64,000 nt of DNA from assembly GCA_937625935.1 (NCBI GenBank), contig OW569358.1, positions 434,001-498,000 of the forward strand, given 5' to 3'. The translations under genes and the position numbers were made by a program. The notes below the pieces were generated by a model. That model was not told where the DNA came from. It searched no databases and saw only the letters and a list, made by a program, of their open reading frames with translations. Source of the DNA: Tetramitus jugosus (taxonomy: Eukaryota > Heterolobosea > Eutetramitea > Acrasida > Vahlkampfiidae). Positions 1 to 9,693 of the stretch are shown piece by piece (position 1 is the stretch's first letter; each line of letters starts with the position of its first letter).

Positions 1-49
1 ATATGAAGGTAGATTACCGAGTGGCCTAACTCAAAATAAAAAGAAATTT

Positions 50-53
50 AAAA
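50..53 (-). terminator. Pol III T-run after tRNA-Trp
   Basis: Four consecutive T residues on the minus strand lie 5 nt after the tRNA 3' end, the usual minimal RNA polymerase III stop signal. Confidence 0.5.
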
Positions 54-58
54 GCTAT

Positions 59-130
59 TGAGGAGTGAGCGAATTGAACGCCCGACCTGCTGATCTGGAG
101 TCAGATGCTCTACCGCTGAGCTAACCCCCC
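59..130 (-). tRNA. tRNA-Trp (anticodon CCA)
   Basis: Read on the minus strand this folds as a complete 72-nt tRNA. The acceptor stem GGGGGGT pairs with ACTCCTC through two G-U wobbles. The D arm starts GCTC, the anticodon stem is CTGA/TCAG, and the 7-nt loop CTCCAGA carries anticodon CCA (Trp). The T arm has a GGGCG/CGCTC stem around TTCAATT. The discriminator base is A at position 59. No intron is present. The internal A and B boxes serve as the pol III promoter. A minus-strand TTTT at 50-53 lies just downstream as a likely terminator. Confidence 0.93.
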
Positions 131-330
131 ATTCCATGATATTTAGGATTCGGAAATCGGCCCGATTTTTTTAGATACGATCCGGTCTTGCAAAAGAGAA
201 TGAACGTGCAATCGCATCCCTGATCTGAAACTCATGAAGGATTACCATAACAACGTTGTTAAGTGATGTTGCGGTTTACAAACTATTTTAACTGTTCTTT
301 GTTGTCGCGAAATTCTTCTTCGAACAAGAA

Positions 331-2065
331 ATGGATTCAATTAACCCTGAAACGATCAATGAAGTTTTAACCAGGACTTTGCTGAGAGCGAAGAAGGATC
401 TCAAAGAGCTTGCTCGTCTCAAGAAGAAAGAACTCGGACCCAAGTCAGCTCTCTACACTCAGACATTTCTCGATGATGTCAAACAGGTGATGTAAGTAGA
501 CTACTCTCTCAGAATGAAAATCATATTGAAACCAACAAATCTTTGGTTAACTTTCTGTAATTGTTAGTCAGGAGGTAGGTGACGAAGAAAAGAATGAATC
601 GGAAGAGAGAATCAGTTTCATCAAGAAGAGAGGTCACTCCGGAGATCTGTCGAACATTCAATTCTCGGATAATCAAGCAATTAATCAGCTCACGGTAAGA
701 ATTCACTTTGGTCATTGTTGTTATCACCTCACAGTCACTCTTATCAACACTCCTCTCCACAACAAAATTCAATACAGGAACAATTGTTAGAGAAGGAAAA
801 TGAGTTGAAGAGAAAAACACTAACTGCTCTCAATTTGAAAGAAATATTTGCTCGGTCTCGTAATCTGTATGAACATGTTCCCTGTTTTCACTACTTCTAT
901 TCTTGAACTGTGACTCACATCTATATTTCTCTCTTTTAACTCAAGTATTGAGCATTTATGGACCGAGATGCATATTCCACCAAATGAAGCTGCTGAATTT
1001 GCCAAAAAGTACTTTTATCCAGAAACAATCATGAACTATGTGATCATGTTCCAAGAGATTTCCAAGCTATCAAAAGTTAGAGGTATCCAGCATCAAGTAT
1101 TAACCTTGATCGAACAACGAGAAGCATACATTCTGAGACTGCGACAGATCTCACAGCAACTACTTACCAACAAGCGAAGTTCTAACTCATTCTACGAAAC
1201 GACACTGATATCGAACGAAGTACCTGATATCATTCAAAACATAAGAGAAATTACCATACAGATTATTTTGGCAATAATGAGGTGGAGAGATAAGTTGACG
1301 AGGAGGCAGCCATTTACTTACAACTCTCAAAACTATATCATCAAGATGAGAAACGACTTGGATTTCTTGAAGATGACACCATTAGGACCGCATATGGAGA
1401 AAACATTCCCTTTGGAGAGCAATCCACTATTACTGCCAATGATTCATATCAATGAACGATTCACTTCATCTCTAAGTGTAAGTACTGGCAACCAGCAAAG
1501 CAAATTTTCTAAACCCTTAATGAATACCTCCACAAAATCCTTGAAACAGAGTGTGAATACATCGATCGTTGTCAATTCGAGCATTGTTCTCTTTGAACCC
1601 AATCATAGTAAGAATGTCATCCCGAATAATAGCAACATCATCCAAACAAAGAACTCTCAACTCTTGAAGTCATTAGAAGATCGAGGGGAGAAGTTCATCG
1701 AAGATTGTATTAGGGTGGATCGAGTAATCTTTGTAGGTGAGGACAAATTTCTAAATGAAATGATGGAACTGGAGATTAAAGAGCAAGCAGCAACTAAGAT
1801 TCAATGCTTTGTTCGTTTGTACATGGCAAAGAAGATTGCTCGACAATTGAGAAGAGAGAAGAACATCAGATATCGGAAGATTCAGGAGGTAGTTCAACCC
1901 ATCTCTGCGAGACAAACTGTTTCCGATGATCAATTGCAAGATGAAGAGGAAGACGCCATGATGACTCGATTGGAATCTCGATCAAATGGTGACATGGTAG
2001 GCTGTGAAGGAAGATTTAACAGGAAAATCTTCAATCGAAGAGAAGACCACGTTCAACTCGCGTAA
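331..2065 (+). CDS. IQ-motif protein, four exons
   Basis: Spliced model: exons 331-491, 568-694, 778-866 and 946-2065, giving 498 aa. The donors are GTAAGT, GTAAGA and GTATGA; the acceptors are TTAG, ACAG and CAAG. Frame is kept across all three introns of 76, 83 and 79 nt. The start is the first ATG after the tRNA, opening MDSINPETINEVLTR. The middle is helical and holds a segment with WRDKLTRRQPF and NYIIKMRNDLDFL. Near the C-terminus an IQ calmodulin-binding motif is clear (AATKIQCFVRLYMAKK). Such proteins are often ciliary or cytoskeletal, but no named family is recognised, so the cellular role is inference only. It converges on the sorting nexin gene 28 nt downstream. Confidence 0.82.
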
Positions 2066-2093
2066 GTGTTAAAAAGACATCTATTCTACAAGT

Positions 2094-3650
2094 TTATTCA
2101 GTGATCAATTTAACTGAAGGAATCAATGATTCCCATGAATGACAGACTGTGCTGCTATATTCAATTTGTAGAGCAATAAAAGCATCGAGCATGTAGGCAA
2201 AATCAACCTTGCGCTCCACTGAAAATCTCTTAATATCATCCGCAAATCTCTCCTCGGCAACCTTTAGTGACTGAGCCAAGGTTTGCTCTCTCAAAGATGC
2301 CTCCTCCAGTGATTGACTCAATTGTTGTACACGGTCTTCCTTGCCTGGCATCTTTGCAAACTTTTCAATGTTTGTACCAAGAGTCTTTGCAGCCGTGGAT
2401 GCATCCTCCTGATCCGCACGCATACCCTCCAACATTTTTGCAATCGACTTTATCGATTCACACATGCCCAAGTAGTAAGTCAACGTTTCAATCACTTGCA
2501 TCGTCTCCTTCTCTGCCTGAGACAGCGCACCCTTGGACAAAATATCACTCTTATCACCAATGTCAATCAACGACTGTCCCAATTGACTCTTTGCATCATA
2601 ATTCTTCTCTGCTTCGCCCACGTTTCTAAACGCCTTTCCAAACTCTACAATCGACGCACTCATCTCCTTCCTCTTTGTAATCATGTTTTGCAATTTTGTT
2701 TTCAGGTTCTTGAGCGAATTGTCCAAATCATTGACAAACTTTTTCTCTTCCATGATCCATTCTGGTTCCTTGATGGTCGGTGCCTTCTTGAACCACGATG
2801 ATCCACCACTGCTGCTGCCACTGCCACTGCTTCCACCTCCTCCCGACGCACCAGACGACTTTCCTGGCTTGGGTTGTGATTTGACCATGGTACGGAACGC
2901 TGCTTCATCCATCTCCAAAAATTGTTGCAGTGTGGTCGATGTGTGCAACACGGGGTGCTCTCCCACGCGAGTCAAAAACTTTGTGAGTGCTCTCTGACGG
3001 TACTCGAGCAGTGATTTGGTGTCTACGGCACTCGAAATAAACTTTTCCACAGTGCCCAGCATTGTTTTCTCCGGTAGCGGAGGAACAATTACTCCGGGGT
3101 ATTCTCTGACGAGAGAGTCACGGAGCCACATAAAATCATTGTACCTTCTGTGGCAAATGTTGGTCTTTTCCTTGTATTGTTCTAGTCTTGTCTGTATGTT
3201 GTGTCGATGATGATGATGAGGATGAGGATGAGGATTGAAAAAAAAAATGTGTTTTTTTTTTGTGTGTCGAGAGAGACAGAAAAAAGCAAATGGTAAGAGT
3301 CAGTCTCATGTGAACAGTCGAGAGAGAGAGAACTATTCACTTGCTCCTCAAAAAAAAAATCAAAAATGCAATGATGCATAGCACAAAATCAATACACATA
3401 CGTTGGAAGTGATTCGATAGGACCAATAGGACAATCCAAGCTTACCACCTTCATTCTTTTGTTCGGGTTCAGACACGGCAAACAAGAATGTAGGTGCTTC
3501 TGATTGATCAATGGAAGGCACTTGAATTTCACCATCGTGATGATTGTTGTGATTGTAGTATTCTTGTTGTTCTTCGTGGTTGTTGTTGTTGTTGTGATGA
3601 TGATGATTGGATTGTTGTTGGTTGTGTTGATATTCAAAATCGTCCATCAT
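2094..3650 (-). CDS. Sorting nexin, PX plus BAR (Vps5-like)
   Basis: Two exons, 3650-3402 and 3191-2094, with a 210-nt intron (GTATGT donor, ATACAG acceptor); 448 aa. Joining the exons rebuilds a PX domain across the junction: SYWSYRITSN then TRLEQYKEKTN, RRYNDFMWLRDSL and PGVIVPPLPEK, roughly residues 50-150. The phosphoinositide-binding RRYNDF and the Pro-rich loop are intact. After a Gly/Ser linker, residues about 215-440 form the coiled BAR region, with conserved blocks such as EFGKAFRNVG and a closing helix seen in Vps5/SNX1-type proteins. By family these proteins bind PI3P on endosomes and tubulate membrane in retromer sorting. The N-terminus is rich in His, Asn and Gln. The exact SNX subtype is uncertain. 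Confidence 0.88.
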
Positions 3651-4127
3651 TGTTTCTGTTTTGTTTGGTGTTGATGATGATAAATTATAATGGGTCGATG
3701 ATGATTTTGATTTTTTTTTTCTGTTTGCTAATTGGAAGAGTCGGTGATGCGTGTTGGGGAATTTTGGAGAGCGGGAAGAGGAGATATTTGATTGGATGTT
3801 TTGGAGCTGTGTTGGAGAAATATTTTTCTTTTTTCAGAACGGGTGGATCAGATTGTAAAGGTTCAAATCTCATGATACAATCTTCTTCTTTCTCTTTTGA
3901 AGTCAGTTTCTTTACAATTTCTGTGCCATTTCAACCAGGTATTCTCGAGTTCAAGGAATGAGTGGAATCGACAGCTCCCTTCGAATTGGAACTATTGGAT
4001 GGAAAATGTGGCAAGTAGATACCTGTGATCAACTGAACCCACCAAGTTCACCTGTGCACACTCCATATACGGGGCACTTATTGGTCTCCCTCGTTGTGCT
4101 TTTCCTTCATTTCTCGGACATCTACAG
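3651..4127. other. Intergenic stretch; possible alternative last exon
   Basis: No convincing independent gene. The left part is the sorting nexin leader. The right part, 3992-4117 on the minus strand, could be an alternative last exon of the DUF4485 gene (see that entry): it is open, follows an acceptor-like TTTAACTGTAG and ends in TAG. Plus-strand open frames here lack ATG support or family similarity. Confidence 0.35.
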
Positions 4128-4565
4128 TTAAATGTATAGAGTTCTCCGTGGATGTCCCGGGAAAAGTCTGTGTTGGTGTGAATCCTCGAATACAACAACT
4201 TCTTTTACACTGTTTGGTATCTTTCTGGTGGTTCTCACATACTTCTCTTCGTGCGTGTACATGGATAACCACTTGGGAAGCATTGGAAGCACACCATAAA
4301 ACTTCGGACATTCCGAAAATGGTCCTTCCAGGGGAAACTCTTGCTTCAGCTGAGACAAGAGTAGCTTCGCATAGAGGTTTCTATTCTTTTTCCAGGTTGG
4401 CTCTTGAGGCAGAGGCTCCTTCAATCTCTCCAACCACTTTCGAACTCTAATGCACTCAGTTTTGTTTCTCCGCAATCGATTGGTGACTTCTGTGCTATGG
4501 TTGATATCAGACACCAGAGCTTCAAACTCTTGATCCAATAGGTCTATGATCTTCTGTTTGTCCAT
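4128..4565 (-). CDS. DUF4485-domain protein
   Basis: An intronless reading gives 145 aa. Residues about 8-105 match the DUF4485 domain found at the N-terminus of centrosomal proteins such as CEP112. Visible hallmarks are a DLLDQEFEALV opening helix, RVRKWLERLKEP, then KKNRNLYAKLLLSQL, LEGPF and the closing LPKWLSMY. By family the role is probably centrosome or cilium related, but the molecular function is unknown. The C-terminus is uncertain: a GTATGT donor sits directly after MYTHEE (near 4250), and splicing to TTTAACTGTAG near 4118 would replace the last about 39 residues with an exon ending at 3992. The start ATG lies 41 nt downstream of the CMTR1 stop, so the two minus-strand genes are very close. 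Confidence 0.75.
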   Translation of the reverse strand: MDKQKIIDLLDQEFEALVSDINHSTEVTNRLRRNKTECIRVRKWLERLKEPLPQEPTWKKNRNLYAKLLLSQLKQEFPLEGPFSECPKFYGVLPMLPKWLSMYTHEEKYVRTTRKIPNSVKEVVVFEDSHQHRLFPGHPRRTLYI

Positions 4566-4606
4566 ATTTTATTACTCGCAATTTACGAAAATAATAACGG
4601 TCACAT

Positions 4607-6649
4607 TTATCGTCTTTGTCTTTGTCTTGGTGGTGATTCTCCGGGACTTCTTCGAGACTCTTGGCGTCTGTCAACACGATCGTGTCGATATTCTTGGCGA
4701 TGTCTTGGATAGTCTCTGTCATATCTCTCATAATTATACCTGTCGTTCCGACGGTCATGATGGTGGTGAGAGTATTCTCTTCCTTCAGAGCGCTCATCTC
4801 TTCTGTAGTCGCTTCTCTCATCTCTGCGATAATCTCTTCGATGAGAATAATCCCTACTTGTGTGATAGTCAGCTCTCGGACTATTGTTATTATGGCTGAA
4901 TTCTTCTTGGCCTCTCTCGTAATCATCCCTAGCTCTTCTTCCTATGTGTACTCGTGTATGATCTCTATTGTTGTTATCATAGCTTCCTCTAGAGTTTCCA
5001 CGACCTCTTCCACCTCTTCCACCTCGACCTCGACCTCTACCTCTGTATTCGCCATGGCGCGATGATCTCCTAACTGAATTTGCTGGTGGAAGATTCCACT
5101 CATTGAGACAGCTGTCTAATAAAGCTCTCTTGGTGTCAACATGGATTTCCAGATATGGATCCTCCACAAACTTTTTCATATAGGTCAGGGTATCAATCTG
5201 CTGATTCATAATCTCTATGCCCGACTGGCGCAGATAATTGATAAATGTTTCGTCTTTTTCGATAATACTAGGATGAACGATGGCTGCTACATCTTCGTTG
5301 TTATTGAGCTTACGATTAACATCAATTAGGAATTGAAGTAGGGCAGCGGGCTTTCTTGTTTTCAATCCCTTACAAACGACATATCTCTCCGAATTTGCTG
5401 GTCGACTTTGCAGAGGCTTCAACAAACCAAACGACTCAAAGTTCAGATACAGCATGTAGAGAATGCTGACTGAAAAATGAGAATAAACATCAAACAACTT
5501 GCAAACAAAGATACCACCGGGCCTCAAAACAGTCATACACGTAAGGAACTCGCCAAACACAATTCCTCTCATCAGAAATTCTTGGTTGTTATAGTCGCCT
5601 TCAACACTATCTCCTCCATCGGCCAACAACAATGCCACACCTCTATTGTTCGTTCCAGCATCAATATGATTCGACAAATCAGCTATATTATCGCTATTTT
5701 TCACATTGCCCGTTCCATCGACACCATAACAGAGTTCAAAGTTGTCATGAGGTGCATCATCATTGAACTTTTCCAAATTCCAATCGTTTGAGCCTTCTTT
5801 CAGCGTGAATCCCCATCCCTTTGCTCTCTCCGTCTTCAACCTCCAATAAATGTACTCTGTAAATCCACCGGGACCTGCACAAATATCTGCAAAATATAAG
5901 ACATTGTTCTCTTCGGGTAATAGACTCATATTCGTCAATCCAATCACCTTGTCTAAATTTGCAGTCTTAATAGCAGCTCGATTCTGAAAAATATATCCTC
6001 GTCCAATCAATTCATACGGATTGGCTTTGAACCTAACACTTAGAAACTTTTGACTGTCCAATGAATCAAACACACTCTTTGCGCTATTCAACTTTTCAAG
6101 CAATTCCAGATCGCATGTCGCCTTGGATATCTTACCATCGACTTCATCACTACAATACACTCGATACAGTCCGTCAACCAGTTGTGCATCAGAGCAGCTA
6201 CTCTCAGACCCAGTAGACACTGTCATTGACGGCGACGATGCAGAATGAATGTATTGAATCGATTGTTGATAGGGAAAATCTCTCACGTGACCCTTATCAT
6301 CATGTTTCTGCTCCACGAACACACCATCCGTTTGCTTCTCTGCTTCATGACCCAATCCTCCTCTCCCCAACTTGGCTTGTGCTTCAATCGGAGAAACAAT
6401 ACCTTGGTTTTTGGCACCGAGACCTTTGCCTTCGACGTAACCAGAGCCGTACAAGATTCGTTTGGCCCATGCTGATTTTTCATCATGCTGCACATCATCT
6501 CCATCATTGTTTTGTTCGTAACGATGTACTGTTTCTTGTTCGTGTGGTTGGTCATCGTGATGACCATTGTTGTTGTTGGTCTCTGTTGTTGCTTGTTGTT
6601 GCTCAGTGTTGTGCTTGCAAATTTCTTGTTCTTGTTGTTCTCCCTCCAT
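4607..6649 (-). CDS. CMTR1: Cap-specific mRNA 2'-O-methyltransferase 1
   Basis: 680 aa from ATG 6649. An open frame continues upstream but only from a non-ATG codon. Residues about 60-110 are a G-patch (YGSGYVEGKGLGAKNQG). Next comes an FtsJ/RrmJ methyltransferase fold: SAM-binding FADICAGPGGFTEY near 250, LKEGSNDWNL near 283, the catalytic Asp in LLLADGGDSVEG near 344, Lys in GGIFVCKLFD near 380 and Glu in SRPANSERYVVCKG near 424. These match the K-D-K-E tetrad of human CMTR1, which methylates the first transcribed nucleotide's ribose in the nucleus. The C-terminal about 130 residues are RGG repeats followed by an Arg/Asp/His/Tyr-rich tail that the animal enzyme, which ends in a WW domain, lacks. 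Divergent from the SDR gene. Confidence 0.93.
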   Translation of the reverse strand: MEGEQQEQEICKHNTEQQQATTETNNNNGHHDDQPHEQETVHRYEQNNDGDDVQHDEKSAWAKRILYGSGYVEGKGLGAKNQGIVSPIEAQAKLGRGGLGHEAEKQTDGVFVEQKHDDKGHVRDFPYQQSIQYIHSASSPSMTVSTGSESSCSDAQLVDGLYRVYCSDEVDGKISKATCDLELLEKLNSAKSVFDSLDSQKFLSVRFKANPYELIGRGYIFQNRAAIKTANLDKVIGLTNMSLLPEENNVLYFADICAGPGGFTEYIYWRLKTERAKGWGFTLKEGSNDWNLEKFNDDAPHDNFELCYGVDGTGNVKNSDNIADLSNHIDAGTNNRGVALLLADGGDSVEGDYNNQEFLMRGIVFGEFLTCMTVLRPGGIFVCKLFDVYSHFSVSILYMLYLNFESFGLLKPLQSRPANSERYVVCKGLKTRKPAALLQFLIDVNRKLNNNEDVAAIVHPSIIEKDETFINYLRQSGIEIMNQQIDTLTYMKKFVEDPYLEIHVDTKRALLDSCLNEWNLPPANSVRRSSRHGEYRGRGRGRGGRGGRGRGNSRGSYDNNNRDHTRVHIGRRARDDYERGQEEFSHNNNSPRADYHTSRDYSHRRDYRRDERSDYRRDERSEGREYSHHHHDRRNDRYNYERYDRDYPRHRQEYRHDRVDRRQESRRSPGESPPRQRQRR

Positions 6650-6972
6650 TGTCTCTGGTCTCTCTGTGTTTCGTGTTTGCTTTTTTTCTTCCTGCCGAAG
6701 AATCACTGCGTGCTTACTTGATCATGCATTGTGCTTCAATCAATGTGAAGAACCTCAGAACATGTCACATTCAGGCCAGAGGAGTTTCAATTTCAGGCAA
6801 GTGTTGCTTGTCAGTCAACATACCATACGCAAATACAACGCGAGAAGTGCGGGATGGCGTTTTTCGGAATATTAGTTGTTCTGGAAGCTTTGGAAGAAAA
6901 CTGCTTCGTCACCCAACTCACCAAACAAACAAGAAAACACCAAGCAAACACAACACACATTCATTGAACACC
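6650..6972. other. Divergent leader between CMTR1 and SDR genes
   Basis: A 323-nt shared upstream region. Its downstream end is A/C-rich (repeats of AAACAAACAAG and ACACAACAC) just before the SDR start, as seen before several genes here. No gene or clear TATA box was found. Confidence 0.5.
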
Positions 6973-7821
6973 ATGAGCGCACCACTTGAGAAATTCCAAG
7001 AGAGATCCATCGAAGGCAAAGTCATCATTGTCACCGGAGCCAGCAGAGGCCTAGGAAAGCACCTTGCTCTTCGCCTAGCTGAAAGAAAGGCCACTCTGGT
7101 GCTTACTGGTAGAGATCAATCCTCACTGGACACTGCTGTTCAAGAGCTAAAGAACACTACGGGTCACGATCAAATTTTTGGCTACGTTTGTGATCAGGGC
7201 AACATTCAATCCATTGATGCCTTCTTCTCTGCTCTCACCAAGCAATTCTCCCACGTGGATGTGTTGGTGAACAATGCTTCTATTATGCCTGGTTACGGTG
7301 TAGAGAGTATTGATGATCAGTTGGATATTGATACGTTGAGAATCAATGTCGAAGGAGCTTTGCTCGTGACCAAGAGGGCACTTCCATTGCTGTTTGCTTC
7401 ACCAAACAAGGACTTTGAGAGAACCATTGTGTTTGTTTCGAGCTCTGCTGGTTATTTGACTGAGCCTGAAGAGGGATATGGTATGATCAGTTACAGGGCT
7501 AGCAAGGCTGCTGAGAATGGTATCATGGTTGGACTTCATCAACTGTATGTCGATGACAATGCCATGGGCAAGAATTTGAGAGGTGATCGCTTTTTGAACA
7601 GAGTCGTTTCTGTTCATCCTGGTTTCGTTGCTACTGGATTGGGCAGAGAAACATGGAGCGACAAGTCTCACGACGACAGCACCATTGCCAACATCAAGGG
7701 CTCATGGGGCGCCATTCCAATCGAGAATGGAATTGATACCATTCTGTGGTTGGTTGCAGCTGATTCTGGTGTTGTGCAGAGCGGCAAGACCTACTTTGAA
7801 AGAAAGGTTCACTCCTTCTAA
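6973..7821 (+). CDS. Short-chain dehydrogenase/reductase
   Basis: 282 aa from ATG 6973 (context CACCATGAGC). The frame stays open far upstream, but that extension overlaps the CMTR1 N-terminus and lacks family similarity. The classical SDR fold is clear: the cofactor loop TGASRGLGKHLALRLA (TGxxxGxG) at residues about 22-37, NNAS at about 97, the catalytic Ser in VFVSSSAGYL, the YRASK motif (Tyr-x-x-x-Lys) and PG in VHPGFVATGLG. TGRDQ after beta-2 suggests NADP preference, which is an inference. The substrate cannot be told from sequence. An AATAAA at 7841-7846 is a likely polyadenylation signal 20 nt after the stop. Confidence 0.9.
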   Translation: MSAPLEKFQERSIEGKVIIVTGASRGLGKHLALRLAERKATLVLTGRDQSSLDTAVQELKNTTGHDQIFGYVCDQGNIQSIDAFFSALTKQFSHVDVLVNNASIMPGYGVESIDDQLDIDTLRINVEGALLVTKRALPLLFASPNKDFERTIVFVSSSAGYLTEPEEGYGMISYRASKAAENGIMVGLHQLYVDDNAMGKNLRGDRFLNRVVSVHPGFVATGLGRETWSDKSHDDSTIANIKGSWGAIPIENGIDTILWLVAADSGVVQSGKTYFERKVHSF

Positions 7822-8106
7822 ATTTCTATAGATTCATATGAATAAACGATTATTCTGTCATGACACTCTGTGAAAACCACTCAAAAGCTCACAACTCATC
7901 CATCATATACAAGTGCATTTGTAGTTCCTAAGCTCTCACTGTGGAACTTGATATCTGTGTTCATGATCCATTTCTCTCACTCAGACTCGCTCACTGTGGA
8001 ATTTCACACTGAAAGATTCCCCTTTGAAACAAAAAGCTCACAAACACACTTCGCACAAAAAAACAACAAACAAACAAATCAACAACAACAACAATCATAT
8101 AGAATC

Positions 8107-9681
8107 ATGATCAAAGAATACTCTCCATTGCATGAAGCCATCTACACTGGTAACATTGACAAAATGCATCAACTCTTATCATCCACTGATGCATCATCAT
8201 CATCACCATTGATTCACGTGTGCACAGAACGAAATGAAAGCGTATTGCACTATGCCATGTGTCACAACAGAAAAGACATGATTCGACCATTGATTCAACA
8301 ATATGGTGCCAATGTGAACAAGATTACCAATCAGAGTATATCTGTGCCTGCCATGAGCATACTCGTGGGCGCTCATGTCGACTGTTTGGAAGAATTTTTG
8401 ATTGTGTGCAAGGAACAAGCTGAAAAAAATACGAGTGGTGGTGATGAACATGAAGAAGAAGAAGAAGCGCAAGTGAAAAAAAGAAAATATGGCTTGTACG
8501 ATATCAACAAGAAGAACATGTTTGGTGAAACAGTGTTGCATGTGGCTGCCAAGGAACATTCGGCAAAAGCTTGTGAGCTATTGTTGCGTTTTGGAGCAAG
8601 TGTCAATGAAGTGACGAATGAAGGCTATACTGCTCTGGATTTTGCCATGGAAGAGGTGCAAGATGATCATCATCATCATCACCATCATCATCACGATCAC
8701 GATCATGAACATGGAGATGATTGTTGTCATCATGATCATGGCCATGATCATGACGATGATGATGAACAAGCGGCACAAGAGAGAAAACAACAAAGAGAAG
8801 CACTGGAAACGAAGCGACAAGAGTGTATCGAAGTGATCAAGACCTATGGTGGTGTCGAAGGCGACAACAAGAAGAGTATGGATGATGAGAAGGTGATGTC
8901 ACCAAGCGAAGCACCACAGTTTGTCAAATTTGGATTCTCCAATGATTCGAGCATGATGATGCACGAGACGAGATTTGGTGGTGCATTGTGGGCAGATGCG
9001 TTGCAAGTGTTCTACAGTGGTAAGAAGCCAAAGGTTGGTTATGCGTGCGAAGTGAAATTGATTATTGTGAATGATAATGGTAAGGGTCCAAAGGGCCATC
9101 CAATGATTGCCATCATTTATAGCGTATCAGATGATTTCAAGACAATTAAGGCTACGGGTGTTGTACCGCCACAAATGAAGGACGATATAAAGGAGTTGAG
9201 TGGTGAGTGGGATATCACTCTTGAATTTTCGTCCTCGCCCAAGATTCCCTATGTGCTCAAGAGTTTGGTGCCTCAAACGGATGCAACCAAGACTTATGAA
9301 ACATTGTTGAAGGCTGCTCATGAAGCAGAGTCGAAGAACGGAAGAAAGATTAAGAACAAGTTAACCAGTAGCCAAAAGCAATGCACCATCCTCAAGGGTA
9401 GTGAGGGAAGCGACGATCCAAACGCCAAAGTAATTGTTGGCATTAATCTGATTCAATCGAGTAGACTTGTTTATGAATACGAAGATGGAACCCAAGAGGT
9501 TGTTCAGGGACCTACCTTGCCATATGTGTTCCAGAGCATTGTCGAACAAAATTTGGAGCTAGAAGCTCAGGGAAAGCCTGGCATTAGCATCAAGGTCAAT
9601 GGACAAGCCGTTGTCTTCGATCTCGTAGATGACGATGATGAAGATGTCGCTGAATTGGAAGATTTTGACGATGAGGAATAA
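8107..9681 (+). CDS. Ankyrin-repeat protein with poly-His segment
   Basis: 524 aa from ATG 8107, chosen because it follows an A/C-rich (CAA)n leader; an in-frame ATG at 7963 is possible. Residues about 5-180 hold ankyrin-type helices (PLHEAIYTGNIDKMHQLL, GETVLHVAAKEHSAKACELL, GASVNEVTNEGYTALDFAME). Residues about 185-220 are an extreme His/Asp/Glu stretch with nine consecutive His, then HDHDHEHGDD and CCHHDHGHDHDDDD, a plausible zinc or nickel ligand cluster. The C-terminal 300 residues form an unrecognised domain ending in an acidic tail (LVDDDDEDVAELEDFDDEE). The role is unknown; metal binding is inference. It ends only 12 nt from the converging 750-aa gene. Confidence 0.85.
   Translation: MIKEYSPLHEAIYTGNIDKMHQLLSSTDASSSSPLIHVCTERNESVLHYAMCHNRKDMIRPLIQQYGANVNKITNQSISVPAMSILVGAHVDCLEEFLIVCKEQAEKNTSGGDEHEEEEEAQVKKRKYGLYDINKKNMFGETVLHVAAKEHSAKACELLLRFGASVNEVTNEGYTALDFAMEEVQDDHHHHHHHHHDHDHEHGDDCCHHDHGHDHDDDDEQAAQERKQQREALETKRQECIEVIKTYGGVEGDNKKSMDDEKVMSPSEAPQFVKFGFSNDSSMMMHETRFGGALWADALQVFYSGKKPKVGYACEVKLIIVNDNGKGPKGHPMIAIIYSVSDDFKTIKATGVVPPQMKDDIKELSGEWDITLEFSSSPKIPYVLKSLVPQTDATKTYETLLKAAHEAESKNGRKIKNKLTSSQKQCTILKGSEGSDDPNAKVIVGINLIQSSRLVYEYEDGTQEVVQGPTLPYVFQSIVEQNLELEAQGKPGISIKVNGQAVVFDLVDDDDEDVAELEDFDDEE
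8660..8768 (+). repeat. CAT/GAT codon repeat (poly-His/Asp)
   Basis: Low-complexity run of CAT, CAC, GAT and GAC codons inside the ankyrin gene, encoding the poly-His and Asp/His cluster. Confidence 0.85.
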
Positions 9682-9693
9682 AAAATCTCTTGT

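Noticed and set aside
1-40. Possible second tRNA fragment (GATTACCGAGTGGCC resembles a D-arm)
   Set aside because: No acceptor or anticodon stem can be completed from the bases present, so it is not supported as a tRNA.
3494-3961. 155-codon plus-strand frame over the sorting nexin first exon
   Set aside because: It is antisense to the His/Asn/Gln-rich exon and its sequence mirrors those repeats; no family match.
6226-6972. Long N-terminal extension of the SDR protein
   Set aside because: It overlaps the opposite-strand CMTR1 N-terminus, lacks family similarity, and a good ATG with A/C-rich leader lies at 6973.
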